Assembly: GCA_951812795.1 (NCBI GenBank)
Contig: OX638325.1
Location: forward strand, 124,001-188,000
Reading direction: 5' to 3'
DNA from: an uncultured Dehalococcoidia bacterium
GTDB taxonomy: Bacteria > Chloroflexota > Dehalococcoidia > Lucifugimonadales > Lucifugimonadaceae
Length of the DNA: 64,000 nt
Below, piece by piece: positions 28,006-35,769 of this stretch. Under the pieces are notes generated by a model. That model worked only from the letters and a program-made list of their open reading frames with translations, ran no database searches and was not told where the DNA came from. The stretch's first letter is position 1; the number at the start of each line of letters is the position of its first letter. A program made the position numbers and the translations under genes.

Positions 28006-28050
28006 TGAAATTGAACCAAAACTTTCGACCAGGAATCTTCGTCATTCCAC

Positions 28051-28080
28051 TTGACGACTATTCCTTTTAAGGAATATGAT
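28051..28080 (+). promoter_or_regulatory. Promoter of the toxin-antitoxin locus
   Basis: TTGACG (28051-28056) and TATGAT (28075-28080) are 18 bp apart, each differing from the sigma-70 consensus by one base. The predicted start point falls on or next to the toxin ATG at 28086, so the transcript would be leaderless or nearly so. Confidence 0.75.
28060..28075. promoter_or_regulatory. Operator palindrome inside the toxin-antitoxin promoter
   Basis: ATTCCTT (28060-28066) and AAGGAAT (28069-28075) form a perfect inverted repeat around TT, filling the spacer between the -35 and -10 boxes. This is the usual place for autorepression by an XRE/HigA-like antitoxin, whose gene is intact downstream. Binding by that protein is inferred. 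Confidence 0.72.
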
Positions 28081-28085
28081 CAATC

Positions 28086-28326
28086 ATGTCTTGGACGGTT
28101 GAATTCACGAACGATTTCGAAGACTGGTGGCACGGCCTGACCGAACGACAGCAAGATTCGCTCAGCGCAAGCGTCGAGCTGTTAATTTGATCCGAGGAGG
28201 ACAGCTATCCTCCTGATCGGGGGAGACAAGACCGGGAACGATCGTTTCTACGACGAGTATGTTCCGATCGCCGATCGTTTGTATGACGAACATTTGAAAG
28301 CAATCCGGAAGGAAGGGCTGATCTGA
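28086..28326 (+). pseudogene. RelE/HigB-like toxin, inactivated by an internal out-of-frame deletion
   Basis: ATG 28086 opens a frame reading SWTVEFTNDFEDWWHGL to SVELLI and a stop at 28188-28190. From 28186 a different frame continues FDPRRTAILLIGGDKTG, then PIADRLYDEHLKAIRKEGLI, ending at TGA 28324-28326. The two pieces are the beginning and end of one RelE/ParE-superfamily toxin of about 115 residues. About 40-45 middle codons, which carry the catalytic region, are missing, and the joint changes frame. The terminal TGA overlaps the antitoxin ATG by one base, as in an intact operon. The toxin cannot be functional in this form. Confidence 0.88.
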
Positions 28327-28673
28327 TGGCCGGCCACAAACCTTGGAAAGAACTGACAAAAGAATTCTCGCCCGAACGGCGCCGTCGCATCGACGAGATG
28401 ACAAACAAGGTGATCGCCGAGATGCCGCTGCACGAACTGCGCCGCGCTCGATCCTTGACTCAACAAGATCTTGCGGAGGCGTTAAACGTCAATCAACCTG
28501 CTGTCTCCAAGATGGAGCAACGGACAGACGCCTACGTCTCTAGCCTGCGCTCCTACATTGAGGCGGTGGGCGGCAGGCTCAAGATCACCGCCGAGTTCCC
28601 TGAAGGTGAAGTCGGTATCACGAACTTCGGCGCGTTAGCGGACGAAAGTGAGGAGTTTGATCCTAGTGACTGA
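28326..28673 (+). CDS. XRE-family antitoxin (helix-turn-helix)
   Basis: This 115-residue antitoxin/repressor has a helix-turn-helix at about residues 38-62 (LRRARSLTQQDLAEALNVNQ, then AVSKMEQRTD) and a C-terminal part with AVGGRLKITAEFPEGEV, typical of antitoxins paired with RelE/HigB toxins. ATG 28326 overlaps the dead toxin's stop and has GGAAGGAAGG upstream, so it can still be translated. With the toxin broken it is now an orphan. It could survive as an autorepressor at the palindrome 28060-28075 or cross-neutralise a related toxin elsewhere. Confidence 0.88.
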   Translation: MAGHKPWKELTKEFSPERRRRIDEMTNKVIAEMPLHELRRARSLTQQDLAEALNVNQPAVSKMEQRTDAYVSSLRSYIEAVGGRLKITAEFPEGEVGITNFGALADESEEFDPSD

Positions 28674-28760
28674 CAGATCGAACACGCACCGAATCCCGAT
28701 GACAAATCTAAAATCTAAACCTGCGAACCCTTAAGTTAACTCTCTGGGAGCCTATAACCC

Positions 28761-29501
28761 TTGGCGATCATCCAACCAACCCCCGATCACGTACTCGATT
28801 CGGCAACGATCGAACAACTAAAGACGGTCAACTCAACCGCGGTAGTCGACATCCTCGCCCGCAACGGACATGACCCGCGCTATGTGTACATGCCGCATAT
28901 CCGAACGATGAATCCCGGTGTCCGACTCGTCGCCCGCGCCGTTACCGTTCGCTTTCTTCCCGCCCGGCCCGATCTCATGGCCGAAAAACCGGGTGGCGAA
29001 GAATCTCCCGAATACGCAGCATTCGAACTCGGTGGTCCGGGTGATGTCATCGTTATGGAATCGATGCGAACCAAGTTGATGTCGATCGGCGGTGACATCA
29101 AGTTCCTCCGCTTGAAGCAGCGCGGCATCGACGGCTTAGTATGCGATGGCGGCATCCGTGACATGCACACGGTCAAAGACTACGGGATCGCTCTGTACGG
29201 GTATGACAAGACTTCTAACCTAGGCACTCGCGTTGGCACCCCGTACTCCACTAACGACGCCATCAACTGCGACGGCGTCCTCGTCAAACCCGGAGACTAC
29301 ATCGTTGCGGACGATGACGGCGTAGTCTGCATCCCGCGCGTCGTCGCCCCAGACATCGCCCAAAAAGCTATCGAATACGACGACCTCGAAGAGTGGATAC
29401 GAGCCCGTCTCGACCGTGAAAACCTTACCCCTGGGAAATACTACCCACCGGATGACGCAGTGATCGCGCAATACCGTGCTGAGCGAGATGGATCTGAATA
29501 A
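28761..29501 (+). CDS. RraA-family protein (HMG/oxaloacetate aldolase-like)
   Basis: The 246-residue protein has the RraA/MenG-like fold. Members act as 4-hydroxy-4-methyl-2-oxoglutarate aldolases, oxaloacetate decarboxylases or, in E. coli, an RNase E inhibitor. Typical segments are TVNSTAVVDILARNG, GPGDVIVMES, then GIDGLVCDGGIRDM with the DGxxRD metal/active-site motif, and KPGDYIVADDDGVVCIPR. The start is TTG 28761 with CTGGGAG 10 nt before it. Catabolic neighbours favour an aldolase role. It lies between two toxin-antitoxin loci, and the HEPN gene follows by 23 nt. Confidence 0.85.
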   Translation: MAIIQPTPDHVLDSATIEQLKTVNSTAVVDILARNGHDPRYVYMPHIRTMNPGVRLVARAVTVRFLPARPDLMAEKPGGEESPEYAAFELGGPGDVIVMESMRTKLMSIGGDIKFLRLKQRGIDGLVCDGGIRDMHTVKDYGIALYGYDKTSNLGTRVGTPYSTNDAINCDGVLVKPGDYIVADDDGVVCIPRVVAPDIAQKAIEYDDLEEWIRARLDRENLTPGKYYPPDDAVIAQYRAERDGSE

Positions 29502-29524
29502 CGAAGCAGCCCACGGGGCGATGG

Positions 29525-29944
29525 ATGTCATTAAGAATTGACAACTTGGAGCGGGCGTTGAACGCTCTTGAAGGCAGTTTGGAACGGGTTCAGGACGACT
29601 CATTGATGGGTGCGTTGGACGAAATCGCACAAAACACGATGATGTCTGGCGTAATCCAACACTTCGAATTCACGTACGAGATATGCCGAGCCTTGATTGA
29701 ACGATGGTTACGCGAGAATCACGGTAGAGAGATCAGAAGCGTTTCGAGAAAGGATCTTTACCGCATCGCGGGCGAACGCGAGTTGATTGACGGCGTCGAA
29801 CGATGGTTCACATACCATGAAGAGCGGAACCGTACCTCACATCGTTACGATGAAGAGTTGTTGACCATGGTGAACGACGCTGTTCCACAATTCATCGAAG
29901 ATGCGAGGGCACTTCTCGTTACCCTAGAGGCGCGCAATGCTTGA
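29525..29944 (+). CDS. HEPN-domain toxin, HI0074-like (HepT type)
   Basis: The 139-residue, all-helical protein belongs to the nucleotidyltransferase substrate-binding (HI0074) branch of the HEPN superfamily. The Rx4H ribonuclease motif is intact: Arg101 and His106 in RNRTSHRYDEE. LERALNALEGSLERV and QHFEFTYEICRALIERW are family-like helices. The gene overlaps the downstream nucleotidyltransferase by 8 bp. In characterised HepT-MntA modules the HEPN protein is an RNA-cleaving toxin and is silenced by AMPylation of a tyrosine. HI0074 members are less well studied, so toxin activity is inferred. Confidence 0.85.
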   Translation: MSLRIDNLERALNALEGSLERVQDDSLMGALDEIAQNTMMSGVIQHFEFTYEICRALIERWLRENHGREIRSVSRKDLYRIAGERELIDGVERWFTYHEERNRTSHRYDEELLTMVNDAVPQFIEDARALLVTLEARNA

Positions 29945-30230
29945 TTTGCAGCCCGAATATCGCGCGATGGTCGATTCGTTGCTGGCCCGGTACTTTCCAG
30001 ATTGCGAAGTACGAGCCTACGGATCGAGGGTCAAGGGAGATGCCGCGAAATACTCTGATCTCGACATCTCAATTGTCGGAAGCACGAAACTCGACCGCAC
30101 TCAACTCATGGAGCTTAGAAACGCTTTCGACGAATCGGACTTACCAATTCGAGTAGATGTCCACGATTGGCACAACACGTCGCCAGAATTTCAAAAAATC
30201 ATCGAAGAGCGATACATCGTGATTCGATGA
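29937..30230 (+). CDS. Minimal nucleotidyltransferase antitoxin, HI0073-like (MNT/MntA type)
   Basis: This 97-residue MNT protein has the catalytic signature GSx10DxD complete: Gly29-Ser30 in AYGSRVKGD and Asp41-x-Asp43 in SDLDISIVG. RVDVHDWHNTSPEFQ provides the third acidic residue region. In known pairs this enzyme transfers AMP to the HEPN partner and neutralises it. Start ATG 29937 lies inside the last codons of the HEPN gene, so the two are co-translated. The gene ends 8 nt before the convergent metallo-hydrolase. Confidence 0.88.
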   Translation: MLDLQPEYRAMVDSLLARYFPDCEVRAYGSRVKGDAAKYSDLDISIVGSTKLDRTQLMELRNAFDESDLPIRVDVHDWHNTSPEFQKIIEERYIVIR

Positions 30231-30238
30231 ATCGCGTC

Positions 30239-31165
30239 TCAACCCGCGACAATCTCGATGCTCATCCCGTCGTAGGCGTATTGGATATCTAGGCCGTCGC
30301 TGAATTTGGGATCGCGCAACCGGGCATTCATTGCGTAGTGATCGATTCCGTGCGCGGCGTCGGTCAAGAAAGTTCGCCGGGGCCGAATGATCTTCGCGTA
30401 CTCGACCGCTTGCTCCATGGTCAGGTGCGAACCGTGCGTGCGTTTGGTCCTCAAGGCATCGATGACCAATGTGTCCACGTCGGATATTTGGGCCATTACG
30501 CTATCGGGTATTTCGGAAGCGTCCGAGATGTATGCGAAGTCACCCATCCGGTATCCGTTACAGGAATAATCAGGACCATGCGGCACTGGTAACGGAATTA
30601 CCGATGTGCCGAAGATGTCGATTGGTTTCTCGCAGAAGGTCTGAAAGTCCAAAATCGCCACGGTTCCGCCGCTGGTCATCTGCGTCCGATCCACCAAGTA
30701 GTAGGCGGTCTTAGACACGATATCTAGGTCTTGTTCCCGCAGAAATATCGGGATCCGAGCATCTCGTCCACGCGCCAACAACGCCGCGTGTTCATCACCG
30801 CTCGCAAACCGCATCATATTCGTCCAGTCCCGCAAATCATCCAGACCACCTGCCGAATCGGCATGGGCGTGCGTCAAGACGACCGCGTCGATCGTGCGAA
30901 TCGCATGTTTCGGGAACCACTCGATAGCCGCCTGGTAAAAGAACTTTCCCGCGTCGATCAGGATATTTATCGGCGGTCCGTCCGTTTGTTCGCGTTGGAT
31001 CACGATCCCGGTGTTGCGACGACGATTCTTGGACCCCGGGCGAATAGCATCGGTGCACACCGGGCAAGTCGGTGGATCGGCCGTCAAGCATGTAACCCGA
31101 GGAATTCCCTCCGACGTCCCGGTGCCAAGAAACATCACCGTCGCTTTTGCATTGGCGTTTGGCAT
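30239..31165 (-). CDS. MBL-fold metallo-hydrolase, PhnP-like
   Basis: The 308-residue protein has a metallo-beta-lactamase fold. The opening FLGTGTSEGIPRVTCL and PTCPVCTDAIRPGSKNRRRN resemble PhnP, which carries an extra structural zinc bound by a Cys-x2-Cys loop and cleaves cyclic phosphodiesters. LTHAHADSAGGLDDLR is the HxHxDH-like dinuclear metal site with Ser where His often stands. LPVPHGPDYSCNGYRMGDFAY and TFLTDAAHGIDHY give later ligands. The protein could act in phosphonate or cyclic-nucleotide turnover. It is divergent from the phosphatase-fold gene, with 70 nt between them for two promoters. Confidence 0.85.
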   Translation of the reverse strand: MPNANAKATVMFLGTGTSEGIPRVTCLTADPPTCPVCTDAIRPGSKNRRRNTGIVIQREQTDGPPINILIDAGKFFYQAAIEWFPKHAIRTIDAVVLTHAHADSAGGLDDLRDWTNMMRFASGDEHAALLARGRDARIPIFLREQDLDIVSKTAYYLVDRTQMTSGGTVAILDFQTFCEKPIDIFGTSVIPLPVPHGPDYSCNGYRMGDFAYISDASEIPDSVMAQISDVDTLVIDALRTKRTHGSHLTMEQAVEYAKIIRPRRTFLTDAAHGIDHYAMNARLRDPKFSDGLDIQYAYDGMSIEIVAG

Positions 31166-31235
31166 TATTTCAGGGTACGACTCGAAGCGGTTTCGTTCAC
31201 TCGGTTGCCGATTATTCTTGAGGAATGTCGTCAGT

Positions 31236-32495
31236 TTGGCAGAATCCTATTTTCAGGCGAGTTGTTCCTTGGTCAGCAACAAACTAGATCTCATCGTTTC
31301 GTTGGATGATGAATTTGAGGGCATCATTGCTGGGCATGATGCGCCGAACCACGCCGCGCTGGGTTTCGCGCTGGGCAAAACCCTCGGTGTTCTCGAGCCT
31401 GACAAGTTCGATGACGCTACGCAATCGGCGGCGGCGACATTTGAAGACGTAATCGGTCAACCCGACCATGTTGTCTTTTTTCTGGTTGATGGATTCGGGA
31501 TGAACTTCGTCGATACACTACCTTCGGATGCCTATGTGCGGCAAAAGAACACGCTGACGATGTGCTCGACAATTCCAACATCAACCGGCCCCAACCTGAT
31601 GTCCCTTGCGACTGGCAGATGGCCAGGGACTCACGGAAACTTGGGCTGGGATGTACACATTCCGCGTCTCGGAGAGAGGATCCAACCGCTCCCGTGGCGG
31701 CTCACTCGAACAGGTCGGCCGCTGCACGAAGTTGGTTTTAGCCCACTCGAGCTCCTATTCGCTCCGCTGATACCGTACCGCAACCTAGGGTCTTTTACCT
31801 TCGTCGTCGACAATGACCTCGCCACGTCCACCACAACGCAGATGTACGGACAACTCCAGACGGCGGGATACTCGACAGAAGGCGACTCCATCACCCAGAT
31901 TGTTGACCACGTCCTTGACGCAATCGCTAACGCACACTCAAAATCGTTCACTTACGTATATTGGACGGAGGTTGACGGCAGCGCACACACGTACGGCGAA
32001 CGACACCCTATCACCAGAGCGGCGGTACATCGCGCTGCGGCGCTGGTCGAGGCGCTTGGGAACGCACTGAAGGGCAAAGCGAGATTGATTGTCACCGCTG
32101 ATCACGGTCACTTGGATAGCCCGCGCGAGGTCTGGACGACATTGACCGCTTCTGACCATTTGAGTCAGCATCTGACATGCGTGCCTGCGGGAGAACCGCG
32201 AACGCTGTTTTTCCACACCAAACCGGGTGCAAAAACCGCGTTTGAAGGCTTGTTTCAAGAGAGATGGGGCGATAGATTCACGCTCATGCGGAGCGAAGAC
32301 GCCATCGACATGGGCATTTTTGGTCCCATTGACCTGATTACAGATGCTTCACGAGCTCGGATGGGCGATTTCTTTGCGTTGTCGAGGGGAAGATGGTCGA
32401 TATACGCGTCGGATACGGAACGAGAGGTGTCTTTAGAATCGATGCATGGCGGAATAACCACCGCCGAGAGCATCGTGCCATTTATTGTGGTCTGA
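31236..32495 (+). CDS. Alkaline phosphatase-superfamily phosphodiesterase
   Basis: This 419-residue enzyme is of the type I phosphodiesterase/nucleotide pyrophosphatase group. DHVVFFLVDGFGMNFVD carries the first metal Asp. The nucleophile region is TIPTSTGPNLMSLATGRWPG, with Thr/Ser after the TST element. WTEVDGSAHTYGER and LIVTADHGHLD hold the remaining Asp/His metal ligands. TTG 31236 is preferred because GAGGAAT (31220-31226) is 9 nt before it, and the frame is open further upstream over the divergent gene. Substrate is unknown. Its neighbour PhnP-like hydrolase also acts on phosphate esters. Confidence 0.82.
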   Translation: MAESYFQASCSLVSNKLDLIVSLDDEFEGIIAGHDAPNHAALGFALGKTLGVLEPDKFDDATQSAAATFEDVIGQPDHVVFFLVDGFGMNFVDTLPSDAYVRQKNTLTMCSTIPTSTGPNLMSLATGRWPGTHGNLGWDVHIPRLGERIQPLPWRLTRTGRPLHEVGFSPLELLFAPLIPYRNLGSFTFVVDNDLATSTTTQMYGQLQTAGYSTEGDSITQIVDHVLDAIANAHSKSFTYVYWTEVDGSAHTYGERHPITRAAVHRAAALVEALGNALKGKARLIVTADHGHLDSPREVWTTLTASDHLSQHLTCVPAGEPRTLFFHTKPGAKTAFEGLFQERWGDRFTLMRSEDAIDMGIFGPIDLITDASRARMGDFFALSRGRWSIYASDTEREVSLESMHGGITTAESIVPFIVV

Positions 32496-32519
32496 ATTCC
32501 AAGCAAAGCAGGTGACCAA

Positions 32520-33287
32520 ATGTCCATTCGAGGCGGACTTAAAAAGAAACTTCAAGCGGGCGAGACCGTTGTAGGGCCGTTCGTCATCATCCCTTCGGTG
32601 CCATTGATGGATGCATTGGGCTACTCCGGGATGGATTTTTGCATTATTGACACTGAGCACGGCCCGATTTCCCAGGAATCCGCCACCGACCTCGTGATCG
32701 CCGCTCAAGGAGTCGGAGTCGCCCCGATCATCCGCGTCGGCGACAACGACGAACGCCTCATCCTACGCGCCCTTGACGTTGGTTCGGAAGGTGTCCAAGT
32801 ACCTCAAATCAACTCGATTCCCGACGCCGAAGCGGTAGTCCATGCCGCCAAGTACGCCCCTCTCGGTGCACGCGGCCTTTCAATATTCACGCGCGCTGGC
32901 AATTACTTCGAGAACGACGGCGAGGGCCATACTGACCGCCAAAACGACGAGACTATGACCGTCGTCCACATCGAGGGCAAAAAGGGTCTAGACAACCTCG
33001 ACGAAATCATGACCGTGGACGGTATTGATGTACTTTTCCTCGGCCCCTACGACATCTCCCAATCCCTCGGATACCCCGGAGACGTCCGCAACCCGATCGT
33101 CGAGATTGCACTTCGCGAAGCAACCGCCAAAGCTCGTTCCCAAGGCAGAGCGGTTGGATCATACGCCAAGGACGTCGAAATGGGCAAGTGGCTCATCGAC
33201 CTCGGCATCCAGTACATCTCCATCAACGTTGACGCCATCATCTACAAACAGGCCTGCGAGGCGATCGTCAGATCACTCAAGGCCTGA
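32520..33287 (+). CDS. HpcH/HpaI aldolase family protein, possibly 2-keto-3-deoxy-L-rhamnonate aldolase
   Basis: The protein is a 255-residue metal-dependent class II pyruvate aldolase. MDFCIIDTEHGPISQESA gives the DxEHG motif. APIIRVGDND and LDVGSEGVQVPQINS give the pyruvate-binding arginine and metal loop, and FLGPYDISQSLGYPG the late conserved segment. HpcH, GarL and RhmA belong here. The convergent neighbour, 10 nt away, is a rhamnonate-dehydratase-like enolase, so the RhmA role (cleavage to pyruvate and L-lactaldehyde) is a reasonable inference. The start ATG 32520 has CAGGTG upstream and follows the phosphatase by 24 nt. Confidence 0.85.
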   Translation: MSIRGGLKKKLQAGETVVGPFVIIPSVPLMDALGYSGMDFCIIDTEHGPISQESATDLVIAAQGVGVAPIIRVGDNDERLILRALDVGSEGVQVPQINSIPDAEAVVHAAKYAPLGARGLSIFTRAGNYFENDGEGHTDRQNDETMTVVHIEGKKGLDNLDEIMTVDGIDVLFLGPYDISQSLGYPGDVRNPIVEIALREATAKARSQGRAVGSYAKDVEMGKWLIDLGIQYISINVDAIIYKQACEAIVRSLKA

Positions 33288-33297
33288 CAATCAATGC

Positions 33298-34341
33298 CTA
33301 CACCATCGCATCATTTAACCGAACTCCGAAACCGGACTCCTCACTGATCGACAACCTACCATCTTCAATCTCAGGACCACCGATCCACAGATCATCGACA
33401 TCCGCGCCCCGCGTCCCCATCACCATCTCCGCCAAGTTCTCGCAAGCGTCGTTCGCTGCGATCAAGTGCAATCCCCAAACCTCACCGCCGCGATGGGGAA
33501 CCACCGGAATCTTGAGACTGGCCGCTAATTCACAAATCCGCAAACCAGCCGTAATCCCACCACACCAAGTGATGTCCGGCTGCCAGATGTCGTAGGAGCC
33601 ATGCTCCGCAATCTCCCCGAATCCGACGAAGCCGAACTCGTGTTCTCCACCGGCGAGATTGATAGGGCAGACCTTGGGGCGTAAGTCACCGAGGGCGGAT
33701 AAATCGTCGGGTGTGAGAACGTCTTCGAACCAGTGGATATGGAATTCGGCAAGGTCCTTAGCCATGCGGATTGAAATTTCGGCATCCCACGACATATAGA
33801 CATCGAACATGATCTTCGCCGCGTCACCCATGATCTCGCGAGCTGCGCCCGCTGAAGCGACCGCGTCATCCGTTGTCCCGTTCCAACGATGGGTCAACTT
33901 CTGACCGGAAACGCCTAGTTCGGCGTACCACTCGGAGTCAGGTCCAGTCGCGTAGACGTCGATGCGATCTTTTCGAATGCCGCCAATGAGTTCGGCCACC
34001 GGTTTTCGTTCTGCCTTCCCGAGCGCATCCCACAGAGCCAGGTCGACACCGCTCATCGCCATCATTGCGATGCCTTTGCGACCGTATGGAATTGACTCAA
34101 AGTAGAGATGATCCCACATGCTCATGATGTCGTCAGGTGAATTAATTTCCTTGCCGACCAACAACTCACGGAAATGTCCGTTGACGATCGGCAATGAAGC
34201 GAGGCCACCTCCGCCATATCCGTAGCCGACGACGCCGGTATCGGTTCGAACCTCGACGACGATCTGCCACAGATGCGTGCGCCATGATGAGACGACGTTA
34301 CGGTAGTTCGGGTAGACAGCTTTCAGGCTTTGGACTTTCAC
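33298..34341 (-). CDS. Enolase-superfamily dehydratase, L-rhamnonate dehydratase-like
   Basis: This is a 347-residue mandelate racemase/muconate lactonizing-type enzyme. Metal ligands appear in order: Asp in KIMFDVYMSWD, Glu in HWFEDVLTPDD, and Glu in NLAGGEHEFGFVGF. The catalytic His is in VPHRGGEVWGLH. The DVYMSWD, GEHEF and QPDITWCGG strings resemble L-rhamnonate dehydratase (RhmD) more than galactonate or mandelate enzymes, by memory of the family. Many SAR202-type Chloroflexota carry expanded sets of such paralogues. The product would be the substrate of the adjacent aldolase. Confidence 0.85.
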   Translation of the reverse strand: MKVQSLKAVYPNYRNVVSSWRTHLWQIVVEVRTDTGVVGYGYGGGGLASLPIVNGHFRELLVGKEINSPDDIMSMWDHLYFESIPYGRKGIAMMAMSGVDLALWDALGKAERKPVAELIGGIRKDRIDVYATGPDSEWYAELGVSGQKLTHRWNGTTDDAVASAGAAREIMGDAAKIMFDVYMSWDAEISIRMAKDLAEFHIHWFEDVLTPDDLSALGDLRPKVCPINLAGGEHEFGFVGFGEIAEHGSYDIWQPDITWCGGITAGLRICELAASLKIPVVPHRGGEVWGLHLIAANDACENLAEMVMGTRGADVDDLWIGGPEIEDGRLSISEESGFGVRLNDAMV

Positions 34342-34387
34342 GCAAGATTTCCTCAGGGTTCATCGGTCATCGACATTGAGGCATCGG

Positions 34388-35623
34388 TCATTCGATCGCG
34401 CGCGGAATCGCGGAACCGAAGACTCCATCGTAGCCCGCGTCCAACTCCACGTTGCCGAACCTAGCGTTGATGATCGCGCGAGCAACGTCATCACGCTTGG
34501 TTATCGATTTGATTTCGGATTCGGGAGGTGACAACAGTACAGAAAATTCATTACCAAATGCATCCGTGAGCTCAGAATATACTGACTTAACGCGTTTTGT
34601 TGATTTCCCAACATCTAACGTGTACGCCAAAATCTCGTTTAGCGGTACCAAATGGCGGTATGGAGGGTGGATGTCCAGCGGGTCTTCCCACAAACCCGTA
34701 GCATCTTTGACAGCTCCAACTCTTGGCCCGTCCGATATAGCCCGGGTGCGATTCAATACACCCAATGTCATGCCTCGCAGGCAAATCGGACAGACGCCAC
34801 CTAGTTCGACGGAATCGTCTGGATGCATTCGAACACCGCACTTTCGGTGTCCGTCGAGATGATACTTGCCGTGTTCAGGATGAAATTCGTATGTCTCGAC
34901 TACGTCTCGACCGCGCAGGGCGTAGATTACCGATTCATAGGACAACTCGCGGATTTCCAGCACGGTCGCTTCTCGACCCAATGATGCAACAGAGTGAGCG
35001 TCCGAAAACGAAACGATGGCTCGCGCTCTGGAGTCGGGGACTGACCAGTGCATCGACGGATCGCTGGAAAGCCCCGTTTCCACTGCTGGTATCTCGTCGG
35101 TGTAGTCCCCGAAGCACTCATCGAGCGAATCGAATCCTGATTTCGCACCAAAGATTCCGTACCATGGCGTAAATACATGGGCTGGAATTAATTCGCATCT
35201 GGGGTCGGCGTCGCGAACGATCTCGAAAAGTTCGCGGGCAGAGATTTTGAAGATCGGACGCCCATCAGATTCGAGATTTTGCAGTTTTGCAAACTTCGCA
35301 GACATCTTGTCGACTGCTTCGAAACTGGGCGCCGCGATCAAGATGTGCACGCGCCTAGATTGGCCAACTTGCCGCCAAATGCATGAAACCTCGCTCATCA
35401 AGACGAAGTTTCTACCGCGCGTCGTGAAAACGCCTGAACCGTACTGCGTCTCCACTAGTTCGGATCTCATCTCCTCACGCCAAACCGGATGAGTGAAATC
35501 TGGAGCCGCGAGAAGGTCGATACCTACGCGCTGGGCACCATCGGCTAAGCTGCGAAGATCGAGCGACTTGCTGGTCGCTAAGGAATAGCGTGAATGTAGG
35601 TGAAGGTCGCAGATGACGCGCAT
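34388..35623 (-). CDS. Endonuclease Q (EndoQ) family PHP-domain DNA repair nuclease
   Basis: The 411-residue protein resembles EndoQ, which nicks DNA 5' of deaminated bases (uracil, hypoxanthine) and abasic sites in archaea and some bacteria. The PHP metal motif is CDLHLHSRYS (Asp6, His8, His10), followed by PDFTHP, then LIPAHVFTPWYGIFGAKSGF, VETGLSSDPSMHW and VSFSDAHS. FHPEHGKYHLDGHRKCGV precedes the zinc-finger zone: Cys262, Cys278 and Cys281. The position where a CxxC partner is expected holds Arg265. The C-terminal helical part continues to residue 411. It ends beside tRNA-Pro, transcribed divergently. Confidence 0.87.
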   Translation of the reverse strand: MRVICDLHLHSRYSLATSKSLDLRSLADGAQRVGIDLLAAPDFTHPVWREEMRSELVETQYGSGVFTTRGRNFVLMSEVSCIWRQVGQSRRVHILIAAPSFEAVDKMSAKFAKLQNLESDGRPIFKISARELFEIVRDADPRCELIPAHVFTPWYGIFGAKSGFDSLDECFGDYTDEIPAVETGLSSDPSMHWSVPDSRARAIVSFSDAHSVASLGREATVLEIRELSYESVIYALRGRDVVETYEFHPEHGKYHLDGHRKCGVRMHPDDSVELGGVCPICLRGMTLGVLNRTRAISDGPRVGAVKDATGLWEDPLDIHPPYRHLVPLNEILAYTLDVGKSTKRVKSVYSELTDAFGNEFSVLLSPPESEIKSITKRDDVARAIINARFGNVELDAGYDGVFGSAIPRAIE

Positions 35624-35683
35624 TCATGCCAGCCGATGACTGATTTCCATGTGCAAAAGCATAGAATCATAGTATTGGTTTCA

Positions 35684-35758
35684 CGGGGAGTGGCGCAGAG
35701 GAAGCGCGCCTGCTTTGGGAGCAGGAGGTCGCGGGTTCGATCCCCGCCTCCCCGACCA
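35684..35758 (+). tRNA. tRNA-Pro (anticodon TGG)
   Basis: Acceptor strands CGGGGAG (35684-35690) and CTCCCCG (35748-35754) pair fully. The anticodon stem CCTGC/GCAGG encloses TTTGGGA, giving TGG. The T arm GCGGG-TTCGATC-CCCGC is perfect. A73 and an encoded CCA (35756-35758) end the gene. TAGAAT at 35662-35667 is a good -10 placed 16 nt before the gene, with only a weak -35. Confidence 0.96.
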
Positions 35759-35769
35759 TCCCGGCGATC

